Positions 51,851 to 61,900 of a stretch of DNA of 64,000 nt are shown here, piece by piece (within the stretch, counting starts at the first letter, position 1; the number at the start of each line of letters is the position of its first letter). The DNA comes from CAIMUM01 sp034429715 (GTDB taxonomy: Bacteria; Chloroflexota; Dehalococcoidia; GIF9; UBA5629). A program made the position numbers and the translations under genes. The notes beneath the pieces are model-generated. The model was not told where the DNA came from and searched no databases. It saw only the letters and a list, made by a program, of their open reading frames with translations. The stretch covers positions 1 through 64,000 of the forward strand of contig DAOUFR010000123.1 in the NCBI GenBank assembly GCA_034429715.1, given 5' to 3'.

Positions 51851-53260
51851 ATGCCTGATAAGTATCACATCAAGACCAGACCGGTGCCGCCGCGGCGACC
51901 GCGCATAGGCAGGTGCGGTGTCGTGGACTGGCGCGAGGACTGCGCAGGCTGTCATAACTGCGTCAAGCGGGCCTGCGTCTTCGACCGCTACCGCGAGGAG
52001 TCCGCTTATATCCGCGACATGCGCGAGATGGACGCACTGTTCTTCCAGTGCATGGGCTGCTTCTCCTGCGTGCAGCAGTGCACCAAGGGCCTGCTTTCGC
52101 TCTCGCTCAACCCTGTGTATGAGCGATTGGGCAACGGCTACTGGACCCCCCAGATGATCGAGACGACCTGGACACAGGCGGAGACCGCCCGCATCCCGGT
52201 CTCAGGCGCGGGATACCGCGGCCCCTTCTCCGGCGCGGGCTTCGATTCGATGTGGACCGACATGTCGGAGATAGTCCGTCCCACACGCGACGGCATACAC
52301 GGCCGCGAGTATATCAGCACGGCCGTGGATATCGGCAGAAAACCCTCCCTGCTGCAATTTGAGACCAATACGCTTGAAGGCCGTCTGCCGCCGCTGGTGG
52401 ACATACCCATTCCCATGGTCATCGACATGATGCCGCAGGGCTACAGGCTGCCCAACCTGTTGCCCATCTTCAAAGTGGTTGCGGCGCAGACAGGCACCAT
52501 CGCCATCGTAGATTACAATGAGTGGGATTTGCTGGGCAACGACCTGGAGCAGTATCTGCCCGGCCTGGCCGCCTATATCGGCCCCTCAGCGGCCCTGCCT
52601 GCTGCTGCACTGCTGCGGAAAATGAGATTGGTGGAGATCGGGGACGGCGCCGGCCTGGAGCAGCGCATCGCGGAGCTCAAGGCCGTAAATCCCGCTATCG
52701 TGGTGGCGGTCAGGATCGATCTGGATGCACACGGCGTGGAGCGCAGCATAGAGCTGGCGGGAAAACCGTATATCGAGACCCTGCACCTGGTGGCCGACGT
52801 CAACGGCAATGAACTTAACGCCGGCAGCCCGCGGTTCATCAAGGACATGCTGCGGCAGATACATACAGCGCTGGTTCAGCGCAGCATCAGGAACGAGGTC
52901 ACGCTGATAGCCGGAGGGGGCATCGCGCTGGCCGAGCACATGGCCAAACAGGTCATCTGCGGCGCGGACCTGGTTTCGGTGAACCTGCCTTTATTAATAG
53001 CCCTGGAATGCACCCTGTGCAGGCAGTGCAACGACGGCCTGGCCTGCCGGGCCGGCATCAGGGAGATAGATACAGACTACGGCGTGGGCCGCATGACCAA
53101 TCTGATCGCCGCATGGCACGACCAGTTGATAGAAGTCATGGGCGCAATGGGTATACGCGATGTCCGCCGCCTGCGCGGCGAGGCGGGCAGGGCGCTTTTC
53201 TTTGAAGAGATCGAGGAGGCAACCTTTGGTAAACTCTTTGGTGCAAGAAGAAATGGCTGA
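51851..53260 (+). CDS. Ferredoxin/glutamate-synthase-like protein, degenerate FMN domain
   Basis: A 469-residue protein. The N-terminus has two 4Fe-4S-type motifs (CAGCHNCVKRAC and CMGCFSCVQQC, residues ~30-80). The rest resembles the glutamate synthase FMN/Fd barrel (SEIVRPTRDGIHGREYIST, GGGIALAEHMAKQVICGAD) and ends with a CTLCRQC...CRAG loop like the 3Fe-4S site. It lacks the GxMSxGS and GGTGA loops that the next gene keeps, so it probably does not do the amination chemistry. It looks like a diverged duplicate of that gene and may carry electrons. Co-transcribed, with a 15-nt gap to metF. Confidence 0.78.
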   Translation: MPDKYHIKTRPVPPRRPRIGRCGVVDWREDCAGCHNCVKRACVFDRYREESAYIRDMREMDALFFQCMGCFSCVQQCTKGLLSLSLNPVYERLGNGYWTPQMIETTWTQAETARIPVSGAGYRGPFSGAGFDSMWTDMSEIVRPTRDGIHGREYISTAVDIGRKPSLLQFETNTLEGRLPPLVDIPIPMVIDMMPQGYRLPNLLPIFKVVAAQTGTIAIVDYNEWDLLGNDLEQYLPGLAAYIGPSAALPAAALLRKMRLVEIGDGAGLEQRIAELKAVNPAIVVAVRIDLDAHGVERSIELAGKPYIETLHLVADVNGNELNAGSPRFIKDMLRQIHTALVQRSIRNEVTLIAGGGIALAEHMAKQVICGADLVSVNLPLLIALECTLCRQCNDGLACRAGIREIDTDYGVGRMTNLIAAWHDQLIEVMGAMGIRDVRRLRGEAGRALFFEEIEEATFGKLFGARRNG

Positions 53261-54806
53261 ACAGGACCTGCCGCAGAGCACTCTCGAGACGCTGGTGCCC
53301 CAGGTCGAGGTCCGGCGCGTAATCAAGCCGGCGCCGCCGCGTTACCGCAACGAGATCGCCAAGTATATTATTCGCCGCAGCGACGCCTGCAAGCTGTGCG
53401 GCAAATGCGCCGAAGTGTGCCCTCAGGGCGTTCACGTGCTCAAGGGCGGCTACAAGTACTTCGCTGCCCCGCGACAGAACGTGTGTATCGGACCCTCGTG
53501 CAGGGAGACGGGACATTACTGCGTCGACCTCTGCCCCAATGGCGCGTTGAAGATGGTGGAGAATCCTATGATGAAGGTGCTGGGCGATCATCGCTGGACG
53601 TCCGACCTGATACTCGCCACCTGGAAGATGGCCGAGACCGGATCTCCGCCTGATCCCGAATATGGATATCAGTACGAGTGCGGCAACTCGGGCGGCGGAT
53701 TCGACCGCCTGCGCTTCAGGTTCCCCGCCGTACCGCCGGTCGACCTGTCGCCGGACGAGATCGACACCAGCCTTGAGCTCAACCGGCGTGGAGACGGGAG
53801 GCCGCAGATCAAGATCGATGTTCCCTGGTACGGCGGCGGCATGTCCTTCGGGTCGGTCAGCAACGTGACGCAGCTTTCCAAGGCGCAGGCCGCCGTGGCC
53901 TTCAATACCTTCACCTGCACGGGCGAGGGCGGCTACATGGAGAGGCTGAGGCCCTACGACGAGCACACCATTACACAGGTTGCCACCGGGCTGTTCGGCG
54001 TGCGCGAGGAGACGATTCAAAGGGTGCGCATCGTGGAGTTCAAATATGCCCAGGGCGCCAAGCCCGGGCTGGGCGGCCACCTGCTGGCCGATAAGGTCAC
54101 GCCTGCTGTGGCTAAAATGCGTGAGACGGTGACGGGCATCTCGCTCTTCTCCCCCTTCCCTTTTCATAGCGTATATTCCATCGAAGACCACAAGAAACAC
54201 ATGGACTGGATCAAACATATCAATCGCCATGCGCTGGTCTCGGCCAAGGTGTCCACCCCCGCCGACGTGGACATGGTCGCGGTGGGGAGCTACTCGGCCG
54301 GTGCGCATATCGTTCATATGGACGGCGGCTACGGGGGCACCGGCGCCGCCCCCGACATCGCCAAGAAGAACATCGCCATGCCCATCGAATACGCCATCGT
54401 AAAAGTACACGATTTCCTCACTCGTGAGGGCGTGCGCGATAAGGTGACTTTGATGGCCAGCGGCGGTTTGCGCAACGCGCACGATATCGCCAAGGCCATC
54501 GCGCTGGGCGCGGACGGCGTGGTGGTGGGGACGGGTGAACTGGTCGCGCTGGGCTGTCTCCGCTGTGCGCGCTGCGAGAGCGGGCGCGGCTGCCCGCGCG
54601 GCATAGCTACCACGGACCCGGACCTGCAGAACCAGTTCAATGTGGAGTGGGGCTCGCAGCGCGTGATTAACCTCTACAATGCCTGGCGCATCGAGCTGGT
54701 CGATATACTGCGCAGGTTGGGCATGCGCAAGGTCAGCGAGCTGAGGGGTCGCACCGACCTGCTCGAGCACCTCGATTACAGTAACGACATGGGGCAAGCG
54801 CAATGA
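53253..54806 (+). CDS. Glutamate synthase FMN-domain protein with ferredoxin module (archaeal-type GltB)
   Basis: A 517-residue FMN-dependent protein that would join ammonia (or its channelled form) to 2-oxoglutarate and reduce it to glutamate. It has a 4Fe-4S motif CKLCGKCAEVC and a further Cys set (CIGPSC...CVDLC), then the barrel: GGGMSFGSVS, TGEGGY, AQGAKPGLGGHL, GGYGGTGAAP, ASGGLRNAHDIAKAIALGADGVVVG and CLRCARCESGRGCPRGIA for the 3Fe-4S cluster. Catalytic parts look intact. ATG 53253 overlaps the previous gene by 8 nt; GTG 53241 is the alternative. Confidence 0.85.
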   Translation: MAEQDLPQSTLETLVPQVEVRRVIKPAPPRYRNEIAKYIIRRSDACKLCGKCAEVCPQGVHVLKGGYKYFAAPRQNVCIGPSCRETGHYCVDLCPNGALKMVENPMMKVLGDHRWTSDLILATWKMAETGSPPDPEYGYQYECGNSGGGFDRLRFRFPAVPPVDLSPDEIDTSLELNRRGDGRPQIKIDVPWYGGGMSFGSVSNVTQLSKAQAAVAFNTFTCTGEGGYMERLRPYDEHTITQVATGLFGVREETIQRVRIVEFKYAQGAKPGLGGHLLADKVTPAVAKMRETVTGISLFSPFPFHSVYSIEDHKKHMDWIKHINRHALVSAKVSTPADVDMVAVGSYSAGAHIVHMDGGYGGTGAAPDIAKKNIAMPIEYAIVKVHDFLTREGVRDKVTLMASGGLRNAHDIAKAIALGADGVVVGTGELVALGCLRCARCESGRGCPRGIATTDPDLQNQFNVEWGSQRVINLYNAWRIELVDILRRLGMRKVSELRGRTDLLEHLDYSNDMGQAQ

Positions 54807-57460
54807 AGCGAGAGATGATCAAGCGTCTGCTGGATTCCCGCGCCGGGCTGGTGCGGGAGCTGCAGCCCGCCACGCCCGACAGGAAGATCGAGGAAGAGGG
54901 GGGCTGCGGTGTGGTCGGCTTCTGCTGCTCGCAGCCCGCTGCGGCGAGACATATCTATGAGCCGTCCAGGCAGATGCACAACCGCGGCAACGGCAAGGGC
55001 GGCGGCATCGCCGCGCTCGGTTTCGTGCCCGAACAGCTCGGCATCAGCCGCGAGGTGCTGGAAGATTATTACATGCTGCATGTGGCATTCATCGATACGG
55101 GGATACTGGATGAGCTTGAAGGCAAATATATTACGCCTTATTTTAAGGTCGGGGCGAGGCAGAGGCTTGATACTGTAGAAGACTGGACGGCGGTCGAGGG
55201 CCTGGAGGCCAGGCCTCCCGATGTCTACCGCTATTTTGTGCGCGCCCGGGCGGACGCGCTGGACGCCTTTATTGAGAAGAACAAACTGAATGGCCTGCCG
55301 GGGGACTCCGCGGAGGAGGAATTCATCAACCAGAACAGCGTGAGGCTCAACCAGGAGTATTATGCATCGCTGGGCGAACAGAAGGCCTTCGTTATGTCGG
55401 AGGGCAGGAACATCATGATACTCAAGGTGGTCGGCTATGCCGAGGCCATCGTGAAGTACTATAAGATCGAGGAACTGCGTGCCCACGTGTGGATAGCGCA
55501 CCAGCGCTTCCCCACCAAGGGCCGCGTCTGGCATCCCGGCGGCGCCCATCCTTTCGGCGGTATCAATGCCGCCCTGGTGCACAACGGCGACTTCGCCAAC
55601 TACCACTCGGTGTGCGAATACCTGGCCGAGCGGCACATACATCCGCAGTTCCTCACCGATACCGAGGCTTCCATCCTGATGTTCGACCTGCTGCAGCGGA
55701 CCTACGGATACCCGCTGGAATATATTATCGAGGCGCTGGCGCCCACATCCGAGCTTGATTTCGACCGGCTGCCCCGGGACAGGCAATCTATGTACCGCGC
55801 CATCCAGGCCGCGCATATCCATGGCTCGCCCGACGGACCCTGGTTCTTCATCATCGCGCGCTCGTTGCCGGAAAATAAGGCTTTTCAGCTGATGGGCATC
55901 ACGGATACCGCCATGCTGCGTCCCCAGGTCTTCGCCTTCTGCGACGGTGACGTACAGGTGGGGTTGATAGCCTCCGAGAAGCAGGCCATCGATGCCACGC
56001 TGCAGAGCCTGCATGCGGATGACAGCCGCATCTGCCCGGTGGCCGACCGCTACTGGAACGCCAGAGGCGGCAGCCATACGGACGGCGGCGCCTTTATTTT
56101 CGACCTGAAGCCGGACAGCGGTGGACACCTGCGCATCTCCTGCGCTGACAAATTCGGCGCACCTGTGCCCCTGCCGTCGGCGACGGAATCCTGCGATTTT
56201 TCGGCCGCGGTCAGGGCGCCCGGCGGCCATATCAGGGACGGGCTGACGCAGCTATTTGAAAAGGGTGACGTTGAGGCCGTCTTCACGCACCTGTCCGGTG
56301 GCATGGGGCAGTGGTCATTCGATGATATCCGTTCCGGTTTATCCGCTGTTGTTGAGATCGCGGCCGACCGCAGATACACTGCGCAGGTGATCGAAGCGCT
56401 CACGCTGCTCAACGACCGCAGGTATCCTGCCGGTGTCAAGAAGCGCAATCACGTGCTCCATCTGGTACGCGGCGCGCTGCGTCAGGTCTTCGACGGCCTT
56501 CCCGGGCTTGATGGTGATAAGGACGACGGTGGCGGGTATCGCCTGATCGACCATAATACGCGCGGCCTGCTGCGGCCGCCCCGCAACGGCGAGTCCGTCC
56601 TGGTGATAAATGTGCGTGGGTTCGATGCGGAAGGGCTGGGCAGCGATGCCAGCCTTTTGATGGACGCCTATCTCCTGGGATGGCGGCGCTTCATCAGCTA
56701 CAACTGCAGCGGGCAGAGGTTCATCGGCTGCGGCCTCGGTCCCTCCTCGGATGAGGTGACCATCGATGTGTACGGCAGCTCCGGCGATTACCTGGCCTCC
56801 GGCATCGACGGCCTGACCATCAACGTTCATGGCAATGCCCAGGACCAGGTGGGTCAGATCATCAAGCGCGGCAAGCTGGTCATACACGGCGACGTGGGTC
56901 AGACATTCATGTACGGCGCAAAGGGCGGATCCGTCTATGTTATGGGCAACGCGGCGGGCAGGCCGCTCATTAACTCCGTGGGCAGGCCCAGGGTCGTTAT
57001 CAACGGTACCTGCCTCGATTTTCTGGGCGAGTCCTTCATGGCCGGCGATGTCTTTAACGGCGGCGGCTTCGTCATACTCAACGGTGTGGCATTCGACGAT
57101 GAAGGGCGCCTGAATGCTCTTAAAGAGCCTTATCCCGGCAGCAATCTCTTTTCGCTGGCCTCGGGCGGCGCCATCTATATCCGCGATCCGCGCCAGCAGG
57201 TCGTATGGCAGCAGTTGAACGGCTGCGGCTTCTACCGCATGACCGACGAGGACTGGGAGCTGATCCTGCCGTATTTGCAGGAGAACGAGCGGCTGTTCGG
57301 CATCAAGGTCGAAGAGCTGCTGAAGGTGGACGGTCAGTTGCTCAAGCCGTCGGAGGTCTACCGCAAGGTGGCCCCGGTCAGGGTCGCCGCACTGGGCAAG
57401 AAGTCGGAGGCCCCGGCGCTTACCGAGACGGAGCTGCTGACCGTGTCGACCGGCGAATAG
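54803..57460 (+). CDS. Class II glutamine amidotransferase fused to GXGXG domain (GltB-type split module)
   Basis: An 885-residue protein. Residues ~35-360 are a class II GATase (GCGVVGF with candidate nucleophile Cys35, RFPTKG, GGAHPFGGINAALVHNGD, TDTEAS). A middle region of about 200 residues has no motif I recognise. Residues ~610-760 form the glutamate-synthase GXGXG beta-helix (GSSGDYLASGIDGLTINVHGNAQDQVG, GGSVYVMGNAAGR). Together with the FMN protein this makes a split glutamate synthase. Cys35 would need removal of 34 residues to become the N-terminal nucleophile. Overlaps its upstream neighbour by 4 nt (ATGA). Confidence 0.85.
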   Translation: MKREMIKRLLDSRAGLVRELQPATPDRKIEEEGGCGVVGFCCSQPAAARHIYEPSRQMHNRGNGKGGGIAALGFVPEQLGISREVLEDYYMLHVAFIDTGILDELEGKYITPYFKVGARQRLDTVEDWTAVEGLEARPPDVYRYFVRARADALDAFIEKNKLNGLPGDSAEEEFINQNSVRLNQEYYASLGEQKAFVMSEGRNIMILKVVGYAEAIVKYYKIEELRAHVWIAHQRFPTKGRVWHPGGAHPFGGINAALVHNGDFANYHSVCEYLAERHIHPQFLTDTEASILMFDLLQRTYGYPLEYIIEALAPTSELDFDRLPRDRQSMYRAIQAAHIHGSPDGPWFFIIARSLPENKAFQLMGITDTAMLRPQVFAFCDGDVQVGLIASEKQAIDATLQSLHADDSRICPVADRYWNARGGSHTDGGAFIFDLKPDSGGHLRISCADKFGAPVPLPSATESCDFSAAVRAPGGHIRDGLTQLFEKGDVEAVFTHLSGGMGQWSFDDIRSGLSAVVEIAADRRYTAQVIEALTLLNDRRYPAGVKKRNHVLHLVRGALRQVFDGLPGLDGDKDDGGGYRLIDHNTRGLLRPPRNGESVLVINVRGFDAEGLGSDASLLMDAYLLGWRRFISYNCSGQRFIGCGLGPSSDEVTIDVYGSSGDYLASGIDGLTINVHGNAQDQVGQIIKRGKLVIHGDVGQTFMYGAKGGSVYVMGNAAGRPLINSVGRPRVVINGTCLDFLGESFMAGDVFNGGGFVILNGVAFDDEGRLNALKEPYPGSNLFSLASGGAIYIRDPRQQVVWQQLNGCGFYRMTDEDWELILPYLQENERLFGIKVEELLKVDGQLLKPSEVYRKVAPVRVAALGKKSEAPALTETELLTVSTGE

Positions 57461-57482
57461 TTATTAGTAACGGTGAACTGAT

Positions 57483-58052
57483 ATGACGATTGTAATAGGT
57501 AAAGCAAAGAGCGGGACCGGCCTCAAACGGACTGTGGAGGAGATGTCGGGCGTCAGCCTCGACGCCTGCTACCAGTGCAGGAAGTGCTCGGCCGGCTGTC
57601 CTGTAGCGGGACCGGCAAAGTCTGCGCCCTCCGAGATTATCAGGCGCCTGCACCTGGGGGCCGGCGACGAGCTGCTGCAGAGCGGGCTGGTCTGGATGTG
57701 CCTGTCCTGCGAAACCTGCTACGGCCGCTGCCCCATGCAGATCAATTTCCCCGCCGTTATAGATGCCCTGCGCAGCCTGTCGGTTGCAAAGGGGATAAAG
57801 GCGCCTAAAGGAAACCAGCCGCTGTTCAACCGCATGTTCCTGCAGAATGTGAAGATATTCGGCCGCTCCTACGACCTGTCCATGATCGCGGGATACAAGC
57901 TCGGCAGCGGCAAGATCATGGACGACGCGGAGAAATTCCCCGCCATGCTCGGGAAGGGCAAAATGGCCATCCTGCCGCCCTCGGGCGCCGATAAAAAAGC
58001 CGTGCGCCGCATATTTGAAAATACCGCCGGGGCAAAGGGAAAGACAAAATGA
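57483..58052 (+). CDS. hdrC: Heterodisulfide reductase subunit C-like protein
   Basis: A 189-residue ferredoxin-like protein with two 4Fe-4S motifs, CYQCRKCSAGCP near residue 29 and CLSCETCYGRCP near residue 74. It links HdrB to HdrA in the Hdr electron-transfer module. The order hdrC-hdrB-hdrA is the usual one. Its stop overlaps hdrB by 4 nt. The C-terminal part is basic and not conserved in motif form. Confidence 0.92.
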   Translation: MTIVIGKAKSGTGLKRTVEEMSGVSLDACYQCRKCSAGCPVAGPAKSAPSEIIRRLHLGAGDELLQSGLVWMCLSCETCYGRCPMQINFPAVIDALRSLSVAKGIKAPKGNQPLFNRMFLQNVKIFGRSYDLSMIAGYKLGSGKIMDDAEKFPAMLGKGKMAILPPSGADKKAVRRIFENTAGAKGKTK

Positions 58053-58927
58053 AGTACGCATATTATCCCGGATGCTCTTCTCATTCCACGGCGCGCGATA
58101 TGCACGAGTCCGCCTCCGCCGTGGCGCGCGCGCTGGGCATCGAGCTGGTTGAGATAGACGGCTGGTCCTGCTGCGGGGCGACCGCCGCCCACCAGACCGA
58201 CCGCGTGCTGGCCGCGTCATTGCCCGCCGCCAACCTGCTGCTGGCAAAGGAGATGGGATTGGATACGATGGTGACCTGCGCCGCCTGTTACAGCCGTATG
58301 AAGGCCGCCAACCACGAGGTGACGTCATCGCCGGATATGCAGAAAAAGGTGGCCGACGCCGTGGGAAGCCCCTACGACGGGTCGGTGGCCGTACGGCATT
58401 TGATCGAGGTGCTGCTGGAGGATGTCGGTATTCCGAATCTGAAGAAAAGGCTGGCGCGCTCCCTCAACGGGCTTAAGGTCGCGAGCTATTACGGGTGCCT
58501 GCTGGTGCGTCCCCACGATGTGACCGGTTTCGACGATGCGGAGGCCCCGACTTCGCTTGATAGGCTGGTGGAGGCCATGGGTGGGCAGAGCGTGGACTGG
58601 CCCTGCAAGGTGGACTGCTGCGGCGGCGGGCTCAACCTGACCCGTACGGACATGGTGGTCCGGCTGTCGGGCTCCATCATAGATATGGCGAGGTCCGCCG
58701 GGGCCGATTGCATCGCCGTGGCCTGTCCCATGTGCCAGGCCAGCCTGGATCTGAGGCAAAAAGATATGCAGAAAAAGTCCGGCAGGAGCTATAAGATGCC
58801 CATAGTTTACATAACACAACTGCTGGGGCTGTGTCTTGATTTGAAGCCTGAGGAGCTCGGGTTGAACAGGCTGATGGTGCCGCCGGACGCGGTCCTTCAG
58901 TCTCTGAGCGCAAAAGGACCGCTGTGA
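58049..58927 (+). CDS. hdrB: Heterodisulfide reductase subunit B-like protein
   Basis: A 292-residue protein with two CCG domains (SCCGATAAHQTDR and DCCGGGLNLTRTD) and more cysteines (YYPGCSS, CAACYSRM, CPMCQASL). In methanogens HdrB holds the noncubane clusters that cleave the CoM-S-S-CoB heterodisulfide. In bacteria its relatives act with MetF or other partners, so the substrate here need not be a heterodisulfide. It lies 4 nt ahead of the giant HdrA. Confidence 0.93.
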   Translation: MKYAYYPGCSSHSTARDMHESASAVARALGIELVEIDGWSCCGATAAHQTDRVLAASLPAANLLLAKEMGLDTMVTCAACYSRMKAANHEVTSSPDMQKKVADAVGSPYDGSVAVRHLIEVLLEDVGIPNLKKRLARSLNGLKVASYYGCLLVRPHDVTGFDDAEAPTSLDRLVEAMGGQSVDWPCKVDCCGGGLNLTRTDMVVRLSGSIIDMARSAGADCIAVACPMCQASLDLRQKDMQKKSGRSYKMPIVYITQLLGLCLDLKPEELGLNRLMVPPDAVLQSLSAKGPL

Positions 58928-58931
58928 GGTT

Positions 58932-61900
58932 ATGAAATCAGAAGGTAACCGTGATATGGGTAAAGATATAAAGAAAAAGACGGGCGCGGTGCTGGTGCAG
59001 GGCGGAGGCATCGCCGGCATCCAGGCCGCGCTGGACCTGGCCGGATCGGGCTTCAAGGTGTACCTGGTCGAGCGGTCGGCCGCCATCGGCGGCATGATGT
59101 CGCACCTGGACAAGACCTTCCCCACCGGCGATTGCGCCACCTGCATCGTGTCGCCCAAGCTAGTGGAGTGCGCGCGCAACCTCAACGTGGAGATATTGAC
59201 GCTGTCGGAGCTGGCCGACCTGCAGGGCGAGCCGGGCAGCTTCACCGCCACGGTCAGGCGTTACCCCCGCTATGTCGACGAGGACAAGTGCACGGCCTGC
59301 GCGCAGTGCACCGATGTCTGTCCGGTCGACGTGCCCAACCATTTCGACCGCGAGATGGGCACGCGCAAGGCCATCGCCAAGTATTATGCGCAGGCCACCC
59401 CCAACATTTTCGGCATTTTGAAGAACGGGCATGCGCCCTGCAAGGTGGCCTGCCCGGCCAATATAAACGTTCAGGGCTACGTACAGCTGATCAAAAAGAA
59501 GGAGTACGTGAAGGCGGTCAACCTCATCAGGGAGCGGAACCCGCTTTCCGCCATCTGCGGGCGGGCCTGCAACCATCCCTGCGAAGCGGTTTGCACCCGC
59601 GGCAAACTGGACGATCCGGTCGCCATACGGCTGCTCAAGAAATTCGCCTCCGACCGGGAGATGGAGCTGGTGGAATCCGGTCAGATACCGCTGCCCGACG
59701 AGAAGGCACCACCGCCGGGCGCGAAGAAGGTTGCGGTGATCGGCGCCGGGCCGGCCGGGCTGACGGCTGCCGCCGACCTGGCCGACCGCGGACATGCCGT
59801 CACCGTTTACGAGTCTTCATCCGCGGCGGGCGGCATGCTGCGCTGGGGCATACCGCAGTACCGGCTGCCCAAAAACATACTCGATTATGAGGTCGAGCTT
59901 GTCCGGCGAAAAGGCATCGTATTTAAATATAACTGCCGCATCGGGAAGGATATCGCGTACGACAAGCTGAGGAAGGACAGCGACGCGGTCTTTATCGGTG
60001 TGGGCGTGCAGGTCAGCCGCAGGCTGGGCGTGGAAGGAGAGGACCTGGCGGGCATCGATTACGGAGTGGAGTTCCTCAGCCGGGCGGTCGATATGGGCAA
60101 TCCGCCTGAAGTGAGTGGAAAAGTGGTCGTGATCGGCGGCGGCAACGTTGCGGTGGACGTGGCGCGCACGGCGCTGCGCCTGGGCGCGGACAGCGTCGAC
60201 ATGGTTTCGCTGGAGCAGAGAAGCGAGATGCCGGCCCTACCGGAGGAGGTCGCCGAGACACTGGAGGAAGGGATCAGCGTGACCAATGGCTGGGGCCCGC
60301 GACGCATACTGGGCGGCGGGTCGGTCAGCGGCATCGAGCTGAAACGCTGCGCCAGCGTATTTGATCAGGAGGGGCGTTTCTGTCCGGCCTATGATGAAAA
60401 GGATCTGAAGACGATACAGGCCGACCATGTCATCATCGCCATCGGGCAGGCGCTGGATAAAGACTTTATCGGAGCCGCCGGGCTGGATATCGAGCGCGGT
60501 TGTTTCAAGATCGATTCAGTGACATTCGAGACCTCCGCCGGGGGTGTATTTGCCGGCGGCGACAGCGTGACCGGTCCCGCCTCCATCATACAGGCGGTGG
60601 GCGCGGGCAAAAAGGCCGCCGAGTCCATCGACCGTTACCTGAAAAATGGGGATATGAGATCGAACCGTTTTGAAGATACGGTCAAACCGTTGCCGGAAGA
60701 GCTGCTGCCGGATATCTTCGGGAAACAGAAGAGCGCGCGTGCTGTGCCCGAATATCTGCCGGCCGCGCAGCGGAGCGGCAATTTTCATGAGACTGAGGGC
60801 GGTCTGAGCGAGCAGGCGGCGCTGGCCGAGAGCCAGCGCTGTCTCAACTGTGCCCTGTGCTCCGAGTGCCGGGAGTGCGTGGGCGCCTGCGAACAGAACG
60901 CCATTGACCATTACATGGGCCAGCGCGAGGTCAAGCTGGAGGTGGGCTCGGTCATACTGGCGCCCGGCTTCGAGGAATTCCCTGCGGAAAAGAAGGGGGA
61001 GTTCGGCTTCGGGCGCTATGCCAACGTCCTGACCAGCGTGCAGTTCGAGCGCATGCTGTCGGCGTCCGGTCCCTTCGAGGGACATGTTGTGCGCAGGTCC
61101 GATGGCAAAGAGGCGCGTCGCATCGCCTGGATACAGTGTGTGGGGTCGCGCGATGAGAAGTGCGGCAACGGCTATTGCTCTTCGGTCTGCTGCATGGTCT
61201 CCACCAAGCAGGCGCTGGTGGCCTCCGACCATACACCCGGACTGCAGTGCTCGATCTTCTATATGGATATACGCGCGCACGGCAAAGACTTCGACCAGTA
61301 CTACGAGCGCGCCGCCAACAGCGGAAATATCAGTTATGTCAGGAGCATGCCGTCCCGTGTACTGCAGGTGCCGGGCACAGAGGACCTGCGGCTGCAGTTC
61401 TACGCCGATAATGGGGCCATGGAGGAGCGCGAGTTCGACCTGGTCGTGCTTTCGGTGGGCATGCAGGCCGGCAAAGACGCCAGGGAGACCGCCTCACGCC
61501 TGGGTGTCGACCTGGATGAATACGGGTTCTGCTCCACGGACCGGCTATCGCCATTGGAAACCTCGCGTCCCGGCATATTTGTGGCCGGGGCTTTCCAGGA
61601 GCCGAAGGACATACCCGAGACCGTGACGCAGGCCAGCGCAGCGGCCTCGATGTCGATGGAGCTGCTGGCGGAGGCGCGCAACTCGTTGATCAGTAAACCG
61701 GTCTATCCGGAGGAGCATGACGTGACCGATGAGCAGCCCAGGATCGGTGTGTTCGTCTGCCACTGCGGCAAGAACATCGCCTCGGTGGTGGACGTCGAAC
61801 GCGTGGCTCAGATCGCCGCGGAACAGCCGGGCGTGGTCTTCGCCACACACACCATGTATACCTGCGCCGATTCCAGCCTCAACAGTATCAGGGACATGAT

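Noticed and set aside
51851..53260. Calling this gene a pseudogene because its FMN loops are missing
   Set aside because: The frame is full length, keeps all Fe-S cysteines and is translationally coupled to its neighbours, so a diverged functional protein is more likely.
53136..54803. A 555-codon open frame on the minus strand opposite the GltB-like gene
   Set aside because: It is antisense to a protein with clear glutamate-synthase motifs; its translation is low-complexity and His/Arg-rich with no motifs, which is typical of the shadow of a GC-rich gene.
54776..56230. A 484-codon minus-strand frame opposite the GATase gene
   Set aside because: No recognisable motif and full overlap with a well supported gene; codon pattern explains it.
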